This document shows positions 45,228 to 56,118 of a stretch of 64,000 bases of DNA, piece after piece. Each line of letters opens with the position of its first letter. Within the stretch, counting starts at the first letter, position 1. The DNA is from Hippopus hippopus (lineage: Eukaryota > Mollusca > Bivalvia > Cardiida > Cardiidae): positions 39,371,650-39,435,649 of the forward strand of contig OX328098.1 in assembly GCA_946811185.2 (NCBI GenBank), given 5' to 3'. The translations under genes were made by a program, and so were the position numbers. The notes below the pieces were generated by a model. The model made no database searches and had not been told where the DNA came from. It was given only the letters and a program-made list of their open reading frames with translations.

Positions 45228-45585
45228 CCGGGTAACTCAGTTGTAGGGGGAGGGTCGATCTCTAAGTTGTAATAACTTGTGACCCAACCCCATTTCCATG
45301 TAAACTTGAGGGAAAATAAATATGTTTAAACTAAACTAACTGAGTTGTTAGTGTATCTGACTCGTAATCTGGTGGTTGCGGGTTTCATTCCCGGTTGAGG
45401 TAAACTTTCTACTCGGCGATTTTTTCGCGTCTCACCTCTGATGCATCCGTGAAAAGTAGCCAGTGGCTTGGAAAGAAAGTAGTGTCAATACTGGTGTGAG
45501 AAAGCCAGGAAACACATGCGTAAGTGCACTGACCGCCGTGATATGACATAAGCTGCTATAACGAAGTGAAACTCCAATAAAATGC
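45228..45585 (+). mobile_element. tRNA-derived SINE with an insertion in its head
   Basis: The tRNA head GGTAACTCAGTTGT is interrupted after 45242 and resumes at about 45346 (TAACTGAGTTGTTAGTGT) with box B GGTTTCATTCCCGG. Body AAGTAGCCAGTGGCTTGG is SINE-1 type. Confidence 0.65.
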
Positions 45586-45800
45586 AATACAATTTTTCAA
45601 AGGCGTATCTTGCGATGGCGCAGTCTGCTTATTGACTTTTAGCTATCGAGCTATTGATATAAATATGAACGAAACAACCCTGTCAAAGATATCAAATTTT
45701 CATACCAAAGATTTAAAATAAACGTTAAAAGAATTTATCTTAATTCCTTGATGAGATGCCAAACCTGAGAAATCGTACATACTATAATCTATTTACCTTC

Positions 45801-46048
45801 TTAACCCACCACCGAACAATCCTATATTTTAACGACCCTGAGAAAGATGACTTTTGAAAACATGGTATACGGAGAAAATGCTGGGTACCGTATACCTCAA
45901 TGTTTTCTACCTTTTTCTATACTTCCGTATACCTCAATGTTTTCTACCCTTTAAAAGTCAAAATCCCTTTATTTGAGTAACACTCAAGATATTGTCTGCA
46001 ATTACCTTCAATTTGGATAAGTTTCAAATTTTGATGTCTGGTAAGATT
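45801..46048 (+). mobile_element. MITE-A copy with altered centre
   Basis: TTAACCCACCACCGAACAAT to GATGTCTGGTAAGATTTG. A short duplication of CCGTATACCTCAATGTTTTC. Confidence 0.7.
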
Positions 46049-46118
46049 TGCACGAGAACACTTTGAAAAAGGCCTTCCAACACTGGAAAATTCAATGTAA
46101 AATTGTAAGGTGTACATT

Positions 46119-46197
46119 ATGTGAAAACATTGAGGTAAATAGGAGAAATTGCTTTTTATGAACGATTGCTCGTCTTGTCACAATGTTTTCGAAAGTG
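46119..46197. mobile_element. MITE-A centre fragment
   Basis: GTGAAAACATTGAGGTAAAT; CACAATGTTTTCGAAAG. Confidence 0.4.
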
Positions 46198-46275
46198 TAA
46201 AGTATACAGTAGATGTATGTTACGTGTAATCATGTAGGGGAATTGCACAAGGCTATGGCCTAGACAAAGAATTTA

Positions 46276-46400
46276 AGCCCAGTAGCTCAGTCAGTTACGC
46301 TCAGGGCTTAAAAGCGGGGGGCGGGGGGGGGGGGGGGGCGTTGGTTCGAATCCAAAGTTCAGCCAATTTCTTTCTGAGTGGGTGCAACATCACTCCACTG
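46276..46400 (+). mobile_element. SINE-1 head fragment with poly-G
   Basis: GCCCAGTAGCTCAGTCAG, a G-rich tract at 46315-46338, GTTGGTTCGAATCC, CCAATTTCTTTCTGAG. Confidence 0.65.
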
Positions 46401-46807
46401 GTTTTTCTGATGATCAAATCTGCGAGAAAAAAGTGCAATAATTATCATATAAATAACAATTTGCTCATTATCATCATTCACAACATGTCACTGTTTAAAT
46501 ACAACTTTTATGATATGTGTAATTGATAGCCTTTAACAAAGTATTGCTCCTTTTCCTACAATATTTTCAATACTCATGGAACCTTTGCAATTTTCTTTTC
46601 TACAAAATGCCATTACAATTTGTGTTGTTTTCTTGTGGGTCTAGAAATGGACTGTACAATGATTAGTCTAACAACACAGCCCAATACCTCTTTTCATATA
46701 CTCTATTATTGTAAATTGGTCATTCTATGGTCATATATTTCAACCTAACACCAAACCTTATGCATCTTGATATATCACTATCGCCATATTTAGGGGTATA
46801 GACCATG

Positions 46808-46925
46808 TTTACCCTTTACCAGCCAACAAAATTTTAGCCTTGTCCAAATTGAAAGCATTTGCAGATGGCACTTTCAATGTGGCTCAAATAGTGCAGTTTT
46901 TCTTTCATAGGTTAGAAAACATTTT
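46808..46925 (-). mobile_element. MITE-A truncated copy
   Basis: TTTACCCTTTACCAGCCAAC to GGTTAGAAAACATTTTG; joined to a 45-bp SINE-1 piece and then a D element. Confidence 0.65.
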
Positions 46926-46969
46926 GCTGATTCCTCTCTCACCGTTAATCAATGTTTCGACGATGATTA

Positions 46970-47236
46970 TATGGCTTGCAACACGCGAAAAGGGGCATTC
47001 GGACATTTGCGTAAAGTGTCGTCTCGGATCAGCCTGCGCAGTCCGCGCAGGCTAATCCGAGACTGCACTTTACGACTACGTAACATTTTGATCTACAGTA
47101 GACTTGCGCAATACAGAAAATTACATAAAAACCGGAAGTTTCGTTTCGGATTAGTCTGCGCGGACTGCGCAAGCTGATCCGAGACGACATTTTACGGAAA
47201 TGTCCGAATGCCCTTTTTCGCGTGTTGCAGGCCATA
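46970..47236 (-). mobile_element. MITE-D copy 6
   Basis: TATGGCTTGCAACACGCG ... CGTGTTGCAGGCCATA; left hairpin TCAGCCTGCGC-AGTCC-GCGCAGGCTAA. Confidence 0.92.
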
Positions 47237-47497
47237 TCGGAATGCAGCCTGCGGCTGTAAAAAGTCGGAGATTCACTTTTGAATTGTCACAGTAAGTTAA
47301 TCTATTAGTATGCTGTTTAACTCCATTTCAACAGTACTTTTGTTTTATTGTTGCGGCCAGTGTACCTTTGCATGCGTCCTTGGCATTTCTGTAGTATACT
47401 GTGCTCGATTTTGATGCAAGCCAGTGGCTGCTTTTCCACACAAACGAAGAAGAAACAATGTTCGACAATGTGAAATGAATTATCTTTACCAAAAGTT

Positions 47498-47672
47498 GAT
47501 TACTCTTTACCTAACGACAAAATTTTAGACTAGTATTTGCAGACGACAAATTAAATATATAGCACAACTACTGAAACTTTTCCATGGAAGGGTAGAAAAC
47601 ATTGGTTATTAGCATTTTCTCCTTTTCCCTCAATGCTTTCAAATGCTTTCTTTCTCAGGATCGTTAAAACAT
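47498..47672 (-). mobile_element. MITE-A copy
   Basis: TTACTCTTTACCTAACGACA to CTCAGGATCGTTAAAACATG; right end replaced by C sequence. Confidence 0.65.
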
Positions 47673-47730
47673 GGGTCGATACTTTTCGCAGATGAATTAA
47701 GCCCCTTTTTCACAGAGCATGGCTCATATA
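47673..47730 (+). mobile_element. MITE-C right-end fragment
   Basis: GGGTCGATACTTTTCGCAG to CACAGAGCATGGCTCAT. Confidence 0.75.
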
Positions 47731-47779
47731 GTTTTTCATCTAGTCTGTCTCGTATGTGTAACTCTTTCTGTGTTAAATA

Positions 47780-48043
47780 TATAAGCCATGCTTTGGCAAA
47801 GAGGGGTTTTATAGATCTCCGCGATGCATTATACAAAACAAATCATCACATAATTATGGATTTTAGAAACCTATTTTGTCTAACAATCGACTGAACCTAG
47901 ATATAGAGTGCTCCTGTGTCGTACAGAAAAGTTAACAATAACAAAAGGTATCGATCCTGGTCAGCCTGCGTAGAGTGGGCAGGCAAACCTGGGTCGATAC
48001 ATTTTGCAAATGCATTAAACCACTAAACAGAGCATGGATGAAT
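47780..48043 (+). mobile_element. MITE-C copy (diverged)
   Basis: TATAAGCCATGCTTTGGC ... AACAGAGCATGGATGA. Confidence 0.75.
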
Positions 48044-48114
48044 TATAATTTCCGCTCTTTCGGGGTGTGATAATATAATTCACTGAAACTCAGGAAGATT
48101 TTTATCATAATGGA

Positions 48115-48243
48115 TTGACTTATCTAGTGGGGATATAGATTAAAGATACGGCTGCAAGTTCTGAACACGTTCAGTGCAGTATGATCTTGATTTATTCCGC
48201 CGGTAAAAACTCCTGTTTTCACCTTTGGTGCTGAAAAGGTTTA
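48115..48243. mobile_element. MITE-B-related copy (degenerate)
   Basis: GTTCAGTGCAGTATGATCTT, CCGCCGGTAAAAAC, GGTGCTGAAAAGGTTTAA. Confidence 0.5.
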
Positions 48244-48469
48244 ACCTATTACCATACAGTCCAGAGTTTTAACGACCCCAAGCAAGAAGCCTGTTGAAAA
48301 CATTGTGGGAAAAGGAGAAAATGCTGGTAACCAGCATTTCCTCCTTTTCCCGCAATGTTTTCTACCCTATCAAAGACAAATTACATCATTTGAACCACAT
48401 TTAGATTGTCGTCTGCAAATGCTTTCAATTTGAACAAGGCTACATTTTTCCCGTCTGGTAAAGAGTTAA
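48241..48469 (+). mobile_element. MITE-A full-length copy
   Basis: TTAACCTATTACCATACAGT to CCGTCTGGTAAAGAGTTAA, near-perfect palindrome. Confidence 0.88.
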
Positions 48470-48517
48470 GCACTGAAGCATGGGTAAACCAAAAGAGAGA
48501 TTAATTGTATATATGTG

Positions 48518-48795
48518 TTTAAAGCCGTTTTCAATATCATTTCAGTTATATTGGTGCAGCCAGTGCTCCTGTCCGTGCCTTCCTGGAGTTTGTTTTACCA
48601 GTACTTTGCACAATATTTTTTTGCGAGACATTCGGTGCTTTCTCACATAACCATCGTCGAAACAATGATCAGCAGTTAGAGAGGAGTGAATTCTATCGCA
48701 ATGACTATCATCGATCCTTGGAAAGAAATTGGCCGAGCTGGGGATCTGACCGTGCGATCCCTTTTCTAAAGTCCTGTCCGCTACCGACAGGATGG
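48518..48795 (-). mobile_element. SINE-1 copy
   Basis: Minus strand: GGGATCGCACGGTCAGATCC, CCAGCTCGGCCAATTTCTTT, then the body to GAAAACGGCTTTAAAC. Confidence 0.75.
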
Positions 48796-48847
48796 GCCAA
48801 AAGGAAAGAATACTGCTTTTACATAGAAGTAGGCGTGATCTGTTTGT

Positions 48848-49076
48848 TTAACTCTTTACCACACAATCCTAAGTTTTAACGACCATGATAAAGAAAGCTT
48901 TTGAAAACATTGTGGGAAAAAGAGAAAAAGCTTGTTGCCAGTATTTTGTCCTTTTCCTGCAATACTTTATACTAAAGACAAATCACCCCTTTTGAGCAAT
49001 CCTGGTATCAAATTTTTCGTATGCAAATGCTTTTGGTTGGACCAGTCTAAAATTCTGTCGTTAGAAAAGAGTAAAA
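48848..49076 (+). mobile_element. MITE-A copy
   Basis: TTAACTCTTTACCACACAAT to CTGTCGTTAGAAAAGAGTA. Confidence 0.75.
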
Positions 49077-49110
49077 AAAAAACCAAAAAAAAAACAGAAG
49101 ATGAGAGGGT

Positions 49111-49325
49111 TACACCGCTTTCAACAATATTTCAGTTACATCATGGCGACAATTTATTCTAATCTTTCCTTGATCCCAGCAATTTACTACACAGGGTCTT
49201 TGTAGTGTGTTTTCTAAGGACATTTCCAATTGATCAACCCCGCCAGTGGGATTCGAATCAAGAATTCCTTTTTTTGAAACCGATGTGAGAGGTGTTAAGG
49301 TGTCACACCGGTAACTTTTTGGCTC
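49111..49325 (-). mobile_element. SINE copy (SINE-1-like)
   Basis: Minus strand: box B GGGTTCGAATC-like (complement of GATTCGAATC at 49250), 3' end GAAATATTGTTGAAAGCGGT. Confidence 0.5.
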
Positions 49326-49985
49326 ATTGATAATAGGATGAAATTCACTGTCTTCGACTGGCTGCTGCTGCTTCCCTGACAAAGAGAGAGCCTAGCATTT
49401 TTTCCATCAAATATATGCATGGAATCCTCTACAAAAAGATGCAGAAAAAGGCATCATGAGCAATGAACTGTTTTGCTATTCCTCTTTTAATACATCGACC
49501 CGCGGAAAATTGCCATGAGTCAAAGCCCTAGCTGGTTATTGAACATGCCTTTTTACCAGGTCACACACATAAAATAGTCCTGCAAGAAATGCAAAAAATG
49601 CATGCAATCTCTGAAGAAATACTAGTAATCCAGCCAACTTCAGAAAACACATTTTAGACCTGTCCTCTCATCTTTCATGATAAAACTGTGTGGCGTAAGT
49701 GCTTGATATCAAATTTTCAAGTGGGACTACTTTTGGGTACTACAATCCGGAAGCATTCCGTTCTGCTGTTAAATCTAAAGGGCCGATCTTATTTTTGTCT
49801 ACTAGTGTGGCGTAAATCGAATGCTATTATTAATATCAATGTATTTAATTATTTGTGTAGACACCCCCGTTCCACATCGCTTGAACCTGGGAATATTGTA
49901 AGTATCGATCTATTCCGATCACCCTATTGATTATAGATTGGCCATTAGATTGGTTATGGTGGCACATCAATTCTATGCTATCTAT
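49326..49985. other. Unassigned DNA
   Basis: No exon or repeat family recognised; an 80-codon ORF at 49688 has no domain features. Confidence 0.35.
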
Positions 49986-50210
49986 TTAACCCTTTTTCCA
50001 ATTAATCCCTTATTTAAACGACCCCTGAGGAAAAGGGCTTTTGAAACCATCGTGGAAAGGGAGAAAATGCTGGTAACCAGCATTTTCTCCTTTTCTGAAG
50101 ATGTTTTCGAAGCCCTCCTTGGTAAATTGTTTCATTTAGACGACCTTCTATGTATTTGCACTTTAAATTTGCGACTAGCCTAAATTTTTTGTCTTTTGGT
50201 AAAGAATTGA
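49986..50210 (+). mobile_element. MITE-A full-length copy
   Basis: TTAACCCTTTTTCCAATTAA to TTTTGGTAAAGAATTGA. First of three consecutive copies. Confidence 0.75.
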
Positions 50211-50430
50211 CGCTTTACAAAAGAATTCCATGGTTTAATGAGCATAATAAGAGGGTTTTTGAAAACATCATGGAAGAAGGCGAAAAATACTGGTAACCAG
50301 CATTTTCTCCTTTTTCCTCAGTGTTTCCAACCCTTTAAAAAGATGAAGCTGTATGGCGTTTAACTTGTCGTCTGCAAATGCTTTGAATTTGTACAGGTCT
50401 ATTTTTTTTTTCATTTGGTAAAGAGTTTAA
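50207..50430 (+). mobile_element. MITE-A full-length copy
   Basis: TTGACGCTTTACAAAAGAAT to ATTTGGTAAAGAGTTTAA. Confidence 0.75.
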
Positions 50431-50658
50431 CGTTTTACCAGAAGACGAAATTTTATACTCGCCCAAATTAAAATTTAAACGACAATTTAATTAAATATGG
50501 TTCAAGAGATTGTATTTTGTGTCTGAAAGGTTTGATAACATAGTTGGGGAGAAGAAGAAAATGTTGGTTACTAGCATTTTCTCCTTTGTCCACAATGTTT
50601 TGAAAAGCTTTCTTTCTCAGGGCTGTTAAAGCTTGGGATTGTGTTGTAAAGGGTTTAT
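50427..50658 (-). mobile_element. MITE-A full-length copy
   Basis: TTAACGTTTTACCAGAAGAC to GTGTTGTAAAGGGTTTA. Confidence 0.75.
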
Positions 50659-50745
50659 ATCTTTAGGTTGAGCTGGAAAGGTTTACACGGTTTTAAATTT
50701 GGATGAGCTCAAAATTGATCTTAGACAGCTGAGTTAATTCATTGC

Positions 50746-51003
50746 TTGCCTGGCTCAGTATCTCAGCCGATTCTATAGCTCTGTCATATTCTTTCCGAGG
50801 ATTGCTAGTTGTCATTGCGAATGGAATTATTCCGCTATCATCGTTAAATATTCTTTTGATGATGCTATTCGGGATAGCAGGCGGTGGCTTGGAAAGTATA
50901 TTGTGGGGAGAACTGTCAAAAGGAAACTCCAGGAAGGCATTAATATGTACACTCGTTGCCGTAATATAAAACTGAAATTATGTTAAAAACTGCGTTTAAT
51001 GCC
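50746..51003 (+). mobile_element. SINE-1 copy
   Basis: CTCAGTATCTCAGCCGATTC, TTCTTTCCGAGGATTGC, AGCAGGCGGTGGCTTGG. Confidence 0.7.
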
Positions 51004-51329
51004 AAAGCCACCAGAAAACAATAATTCGTTACTATATAGGTACACTGCTCATCGAACTTCATTTAACTATCTGGTCAGCTGACACAAAATTTCTCGGCCA
51101 GTTACATGGATTTTAGGATTAGAAATGAATTTAGGCAGTTTAGACATATAGGGAAGCCTTTAATTTAAGTTTAAATATCCATATTTAATAAGGGTTAAAA
51201 TAAGATAGACAGCTAGTAAATCAAAGCACTGGCAGTTCGAACAGTGTTTGGTGTTTAACTCGGCGTTTTAAACACAGTTTTATGCATATCACTGTGGACA
51301 ATATATTTATACATGGTTTCGTTGAGATT

Positions 51330-51395
51330 TTCTTTTAGCAGCACTGTGCAGCACACTCTTTCCTACCCACTGACTGCTTTCCCAAATAAAGTCAA
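51330..51395 (-). mobile_element. SINE-1 fragment
   Basis: Minus strand: GGGAAAGCAGTCAGTGGGTA. Confidence 0.5.
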
Positions 51396-51430
51396 GGCCA
51401 AATGAAGACAGAGTACACTTGAAACAAATA

Positions 51431-51693
51431 TATGAGCCGTACTCTGGCAAGAGAGGGTTTAAAATATTTTCGTGATGCGTTATACCTAGCAAGTCGTCAT
51501 CTTATTATCCATATAATCCATTCTGTTAAACAACTGCCTAAATCATGAGGCAGACAGACCCTTTGACATATAGAAAGTTGACCAAATGCAACAAAGTTTC
51601 GACCCAGGTCAGCCTGCGCGGACTGCGCAGGCTGACATGGGTCGATATTTTTTGCAGATGCATTAAACCCCCTTTTCACAGAGAATGGTTCAT
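51431..51693 (+). mobile_element. MITE-C full-length copy
   Basis: ATGAGCCGTACTCTGGC ... CAGAGAATGGTTCAT; perfect hairpin TCAGCCTGCGC-GGACT-GCGCAGGCTGA. Confidence 0.88.
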
Positions 51694-51944
51694 AAGAAGT
51701 TTTGGCTGTTTGGTAATTTGTGTGTTTCCTCTTTCTTTGAATTTTACACTATAACATCACTAACACTGTGGATGATGTTTGTTTGTTTCACTTTTGGTTA
51801 TCTTTACTTCCTGTCGCAACGTCTTCTTTTTTGGGTGCCACTAACATTGACTGCGATACAGTTGATAACCCGTATATGCCGCCTTAACAACGGCATAACT
51901 GAGCTCTATTAAATATTGCAGCTCCAGATATTATATAAATGCGA

Positions 51945-52097
51945 CCTCTCTGGACGGCTGAAACTAAAATCCAGTGAAACTCAGGTTGATTTTGACCATG
52001 AGTAAACAAAAAGACGGCATAGATTCTGTGCAGTCTAATCTTGGTATATGCCTTCCGCAAAAACCCTTGTTTTTCCCATGATGCTGTAAGGTTTAAG
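51945..52097. mobile_element. MITE-B-related copy (degenerate)
   Basis: GACGGCATAGATTCTGTGCA, ATGCCTTCCGCAAAAAC. Confidence 0.5.
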
Positions 52098-52910
52098 GAA
52101 CGTGAGCCAATATTCATCAACCACTTTAAATGTTACTGGCAGCGTGCAAATGGGTATTGCTTTAAAAGCTTTGTACTCATAAATTGTGTTTCCTCTCTGG
52201 TTTTTAAGTGCACCGTTTTCACCAACCGTTTTAGATTACATTCTAGGTCTAAATTCTAAGACCAGCAATCTAATTGGCTGAGGTGATCTGTCCCAACTTA
52301 TAAGATAGCTAATATTAACAATGCAAATAAAAATAATGTCAAGTATGGTTCATGAATACTCCCCTAGACTGTGAGCACAACCTACATGTAAAAGCTGATT
52401 CAGGTATCTGCAAATTGCACGGTGTTAACTAGCAACATTGGGGACAGTCGGTTTTCAGTGGTATTTCACTACGCGGTAACTTATTCAGAAAAAGGGAATA
52501 TTCAAGTTGAAACCGCTATGAGGGCTGTAACGATAAACGTTTGGTGATGTTTAGAATTTAGACAAAGCAACTAATTAGAAAAAGACAACAACCCTGATTG
52601 GGAGAGAGAGAGGGGGGACTTAATCATTTGCTGTAACCTTCAGGTCAGTGATTTGGATTAAATGTAAAACAATACGAACTTATAATACGATTAAAGATAT
52701 TCATAATCCGATAAGGAACTTAGAGAAAAATAAATGTGAAATTTGATACCACTGATTTACAACCATTGGACAAAGTACTCGGCCATGTATAAACATTAAC
52801 TTTAAACACACTAATATATCAATTATCATAATAATAGATAAATCATTTGATAGATTATAAATGGTTGGTGACCAACTGAAAGAAATCATTGTTAATTTGG
52901 TAGAAAGTTT
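52098..52910. other. Unassigned DNA
   Basis: No exon or repeat family recognised; a short GA-rich tract at about 52600-52618. Confidence 0.35.
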
Positions 52911-52917
52911 ACCAACC

Positions 52918-53110
52918 CTTCTAGCGTCATAGCTACAAGCAGGGGGCTTTTGTGGACGGTATAGATCAAGATTAGACTGCAAAGAACGTGCAGTCTGATT
53001 TTGGATCTATACCGTCCACTTATTTGATCAAACCTAGATGATGAAATCTTTCTTAGTATTCAGTGAATTGTATCTTCAGCCATGGAAAAGGGTCTGTTGA
53101 AAAGTTAAAC
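52918..53110 (+). mobile_element. MITE-B-related copy
   Basis: TGGACGGTATAGATCAAGAT, hairpin TTAGACTGCAA-AGAAC-GTGCAGTCTGA, ATCTATACCGTCCA. A second partial copy follows at 53141-53222. Confidence 0.7.
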
Positions 53111-53371
53111 ATTCAACAAAGCGGTGCAACATCATGTATTTTGGGGTACTGTATAGATCAGAATCAGATTGCACAGATGGTACATTCTATCCTGGGTCTA
53201 CACCGTGCAACATTTGCTGGATTCCCCGACCAAAATGGCCTTTGATTTTCCGTAGGTTTTACTCAAATTTAATCAAACATGAATATGTACGCTCAAGCGG
53301 TTGCTATTTCGGAAGAAAAAAATAAGGAAAAAATGTTACAGGAAAAACTCCTTGTAGGCAAATAAGTATGG

Positions 53372-53615
53372 GGGTCATGCGTGGGTGGCTCAGTGGTAAA
53401 GTGCAGGACTCGTAACCTGGGGAAGGGGGGCCACTGTGTTCAAACCTTACTGGAAGCACTAGGTTTTTGACGAGAGTGTCCTTGGGCATGATACTTCAGA
53501 GCCCTAGTCTAATACTGGTGAAAAACAGGAGATACGTGAATAATTATGTAAGCTGTCGCCGTGATACGACTGAAATAATGTTGAAAGTGGCATAAAACAC
53601 CATTCAACCAATCCT
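53372..53615 (+). mobile_element. SINE-2 copy
   Basis: GTCATGCGTGGGTGGCTCAG head, GTTCAAACC box B, TTGGGCATGATACTTCAGAG body, CATTCAACCAATCC tail. Confidence 0.75.
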
Positions 53616-53889
53616 TCAACATAAAAAGGGCCATTGCTCATATCACCGTTTTTTTTCTAAAAATTTTTGTTTCCGTCAAAATTTTGTCTTTCATGCAATT
53701 GTTAAAAAGTTATAGTGGTGGTGCGTTTTGGCCTCTATTAACATGTCAGGAAATATCATTATTACTATTATTATTAATATTATCATTTTACGAAAAAAAG
53801 CGTTAAATGGTAGGCACCCCATCCCCCAGCAAGCCTAGCGAACGGACGACCTAACAATTTTTTTTTTCTATCAAAGACAGTCGATGTAT

Positions 53890-54145
53890 TGAAGCCATGC
53901 CCTGGTCAACGGATTTTTAATGGATCTCCGTGATGCATACCAAACAAGTCATCATGTACATTGTAATTATGGATTCATAAAATCCATTTTGTCTAACAAC
54001 CGACTGAATCATGAGGTAGACTGGTCTTTACACACACAAAAAATAGACCAATAGCAAAAGATATCGACCCATGTCAGCCTGGACAGACATCGGTTGATAT
54101 TTTTTGCGGATGCATTAAACCCTGTTTTCACAGAGCATAGATCAT
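53890..54145 (+). mobile_element. MITE-C copy (diverged)
   Basis: GAAGCCATGCCCTGGTC ... CACAGAGCATAGATCAT; hairpin half deleted. A D element follows at once. Confidence 0.75.
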
Positions 54146-54411
54146 TTGGCCTGCAACACGCGAAAAGGGGCATTCGCACATTTGCGTAAAGTGTCGTCTC
54201 GGATCAGCCTGCGCAATCTGCGCAGGCTAACCCGAAACGACACTTTCCGTTTTTATGTAATATTCTGTTTTGCGCATGTCTACTGAAGGACAAAATCTAA
54301 TATAGTCGTAAAGTGCCGTCTCGGATTAGCCTGCGCGGACTGCACAGGCTGATCCGAGACGACACTTTACGCAGATGTCCGAATGCCCCTTATTGCGTGT
54401 TGCAGGCCATT
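54146..54411 (+). mobile_element. MITE-D copy 7
   Basis: TTGGCCTGCAACACGCG ... TGCGTGTTGCAGGCCAT. Confidence 0.9.
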
Positions 54412-54529
54412 TCTAAATTACTTCTGAAACATGATAGCAAGCTGGACAACTTTGCAGATATCCTTGGGAAAAATAAATAATCAATAGGAGTACAAGTAGC
54501 AAAATACTGACAATAAGAGAAATTGCTCG

Positions 54530-54605
54530 TTACGAAAAAACAAAACAAAAAAAAAACAAACAAAAAAAAAAAAAAAAAATAATAAAATAAAAAAATTAAA
54601 CTGTG
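54530..54605. repeat. A-rich low-complexity tract
   Basis: Mostly A with scattered C and T. Confidence 0.9.
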
Positions 54606-54725
54606 ATAAAAGGACCAATTTCTCCTTTTTTTCGCAATATTTTCAGAAGCGATCTCCTGCAAGAGGCAAAAATACAGCATGTAGTAGTTACATATAGTGT
54701 GGTTACTGTATACATCTCTTTGTAG

Positions 54726-55635
54726 ATATGTCAACTGCTGAGGTAGTCCCACCTACTTCCGTACCAAACATACAGGAAACTACGTCCAGTCTAAGTGACG
54801 TCATACAGGAGCCTAGCAAGGGACCTGATGGTCGCACTGACGGCGAAGATGTAAAACCCGATGGACCTGAGCAGAACAATACAGAAAGCAACGAAAAGGG
54901 AGAGGCAAAGGAGCAGGAACAATCCGGATTAAAGGAAGAATCGAACGAAAACAGCGAACCTGCAAATAATAAGAAAAGCGACGAGATCAAAGAACAAGAT
55001 GTAAGCGAAGTAAAGAAACCAAACAGTAACGAAACGGAAGATTCAAAACAGGAATCAATAACAAACAGTTCGGAACAAAATCAGAATAACAGTAAAAAGA
55101 TGGAGGATGTTAATGCAAAATCAAAAGGGACTGCAAAAATAACTGATATTACAACGGTTACATCAGTCGAAAAACCTGATGGGAAGGCATTAGAGGAAGA
55201 ATCTCCAGGTCACGTGGTTGACATTGTTAAGCAATCAAAACTCAAAGAATCTCTAAAACAGTCCACTTCAGAATTAGGGGAATTTCCAGAATTTCCCCAG
55301 TCACGCCCTCTGACGGAAACTTCCTTTCGAGATGGTACCAAAATGTCATACGACACCGAGAGAGAAAGGCGGGAACCCAGATCGGATACCGAACGCGATT
55401 CAAAGACCCCATTTTCTGTGAGAATAGAGAGGAAACCTTTACATACCGCTGTTACAAGGTCTCATTCTGATTACTATTCAAAATCGCCGGGAACCAGCCG
55501 TTTCACATACATAGCTGGAAATCTGCACCATTATACTGGTTTCCAGACCGAGTTAAAAGCACAAACGCTTCATCAACAACGCATGCGCAGGCCACCGAAA
55601 CTTGTTCGTCTTGCTACAGTAACTATGTCTCCCAA
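54726..55635 (+). CDS. Long coding exon of an unidentified acidic, Ser/Glu/Lys-rich protein
   Basis: Acceptor catctctttgtag, then ATG at 54728 (third base of the exon) and an open frame of about 303 codons. Donor GTAAGT at 55636 overlaps the apparent stop (CCCAA|GTAAGT), so the protein very probably continues. Residues 1-160 are disordered and acidic (runs such as GEAKEQEQSGLKEESNENSE). Residues 205-230 are Arg/Asp/Glu-rich (DTERERREPRSDTERDSK). The last 70 are basic and aromatic (TRSHSDYYSKSPGTSRFTYI; QRMRRPPKLVRLATVTMSPK) and look like the start of a folded or membrane-associated part. ATG may be the true start (5' UTR spliced upstream) or internal. The codon pattern and length argue for a real gene. 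Family not recognised. Confidence 0.75.
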
Positions 55636-55649
55636 GTAAGTTTCACTGT

Positions 55650-55703
55650 TGTTGTTGTTGCTGTTCTTCTTCTTGTTCTTCTTGTTATTCTTCTTCTTCT
55701 TGA
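55650..55703. repeat. Pyrimidine triplet repeat (GTT/CTT)n in the intron
   Basis: TTG and TTC triplets starting 15 bp after the donor. Confidence 0.85.
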
Positions 55704-55710
55704 TACATAC

Positions 55711-55969
55711 AACCATTTACCAAACAACAAAATTTTAGACTTGGCCAAATTGAAAGCTTTTGCAGACAACAAATTAATTGTGATTCAAAAATGGAAATTC
55801 ACCTTTGGAAGGCTAGAAAAAATTGTGGGAAAGGGTTACTGAATTTTTTTCCTTTTTGTACTATGTTGTCTAACCTTTCAAAAACAAATTCTGTCATTTT
55901 TGACACATTCAGATTGTCTTATGAAAATCTGGACTCGTCTAAAACTTTATCGTTCGGTAGAAGGTTCAA
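55711..55969. mobile_element. MITE-A derivative with both ends of the same arm type
   Basis: Left end AACCATTTACCAAACAACAA (minus-type left arm). The right end ACTCGTCTAAAACTTTATCG / TTCGGTAGAAGGTTCAAG is the inverse of the same arm, giving an almost fully palindromic element. Confidence 0.65.
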
Positions 55970-56118
55970 GCTCATTTTCTTATTTCCAATGAACATCGTT
56001 AAGATTCAACATTGCTTTTTTAAGTAATTACCATTTTTTAATGCATAAGTGAATTTTTTCAAGCCTAAATACTTCTCCTTCCATGTTGCGTCGTTGCTTC
56101 ATTCATGAGTTATCGTCA

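Noticed and set aside
46971..47235. Recurring ORFs beginning [16 protein letters not shown] on both strands of several loci
   Set aside because: These are translations of the MITE-D long inverted ends (also at 38879, 41763, 61384), not a protein family.
49688..49930. 80-codon ORF with hydrophobic stretches
   Set aside because: No coherent membrane or catalytic motif; the GTGTGGCGTAA string repeats by chance at its two ends.
54390..54752. Minus-strand 120-codon ORF with a Phe-rich run
   Set aside because: The Phe run is the A-rich tract read on the other strand, and the ORF ends in a MITE-D.
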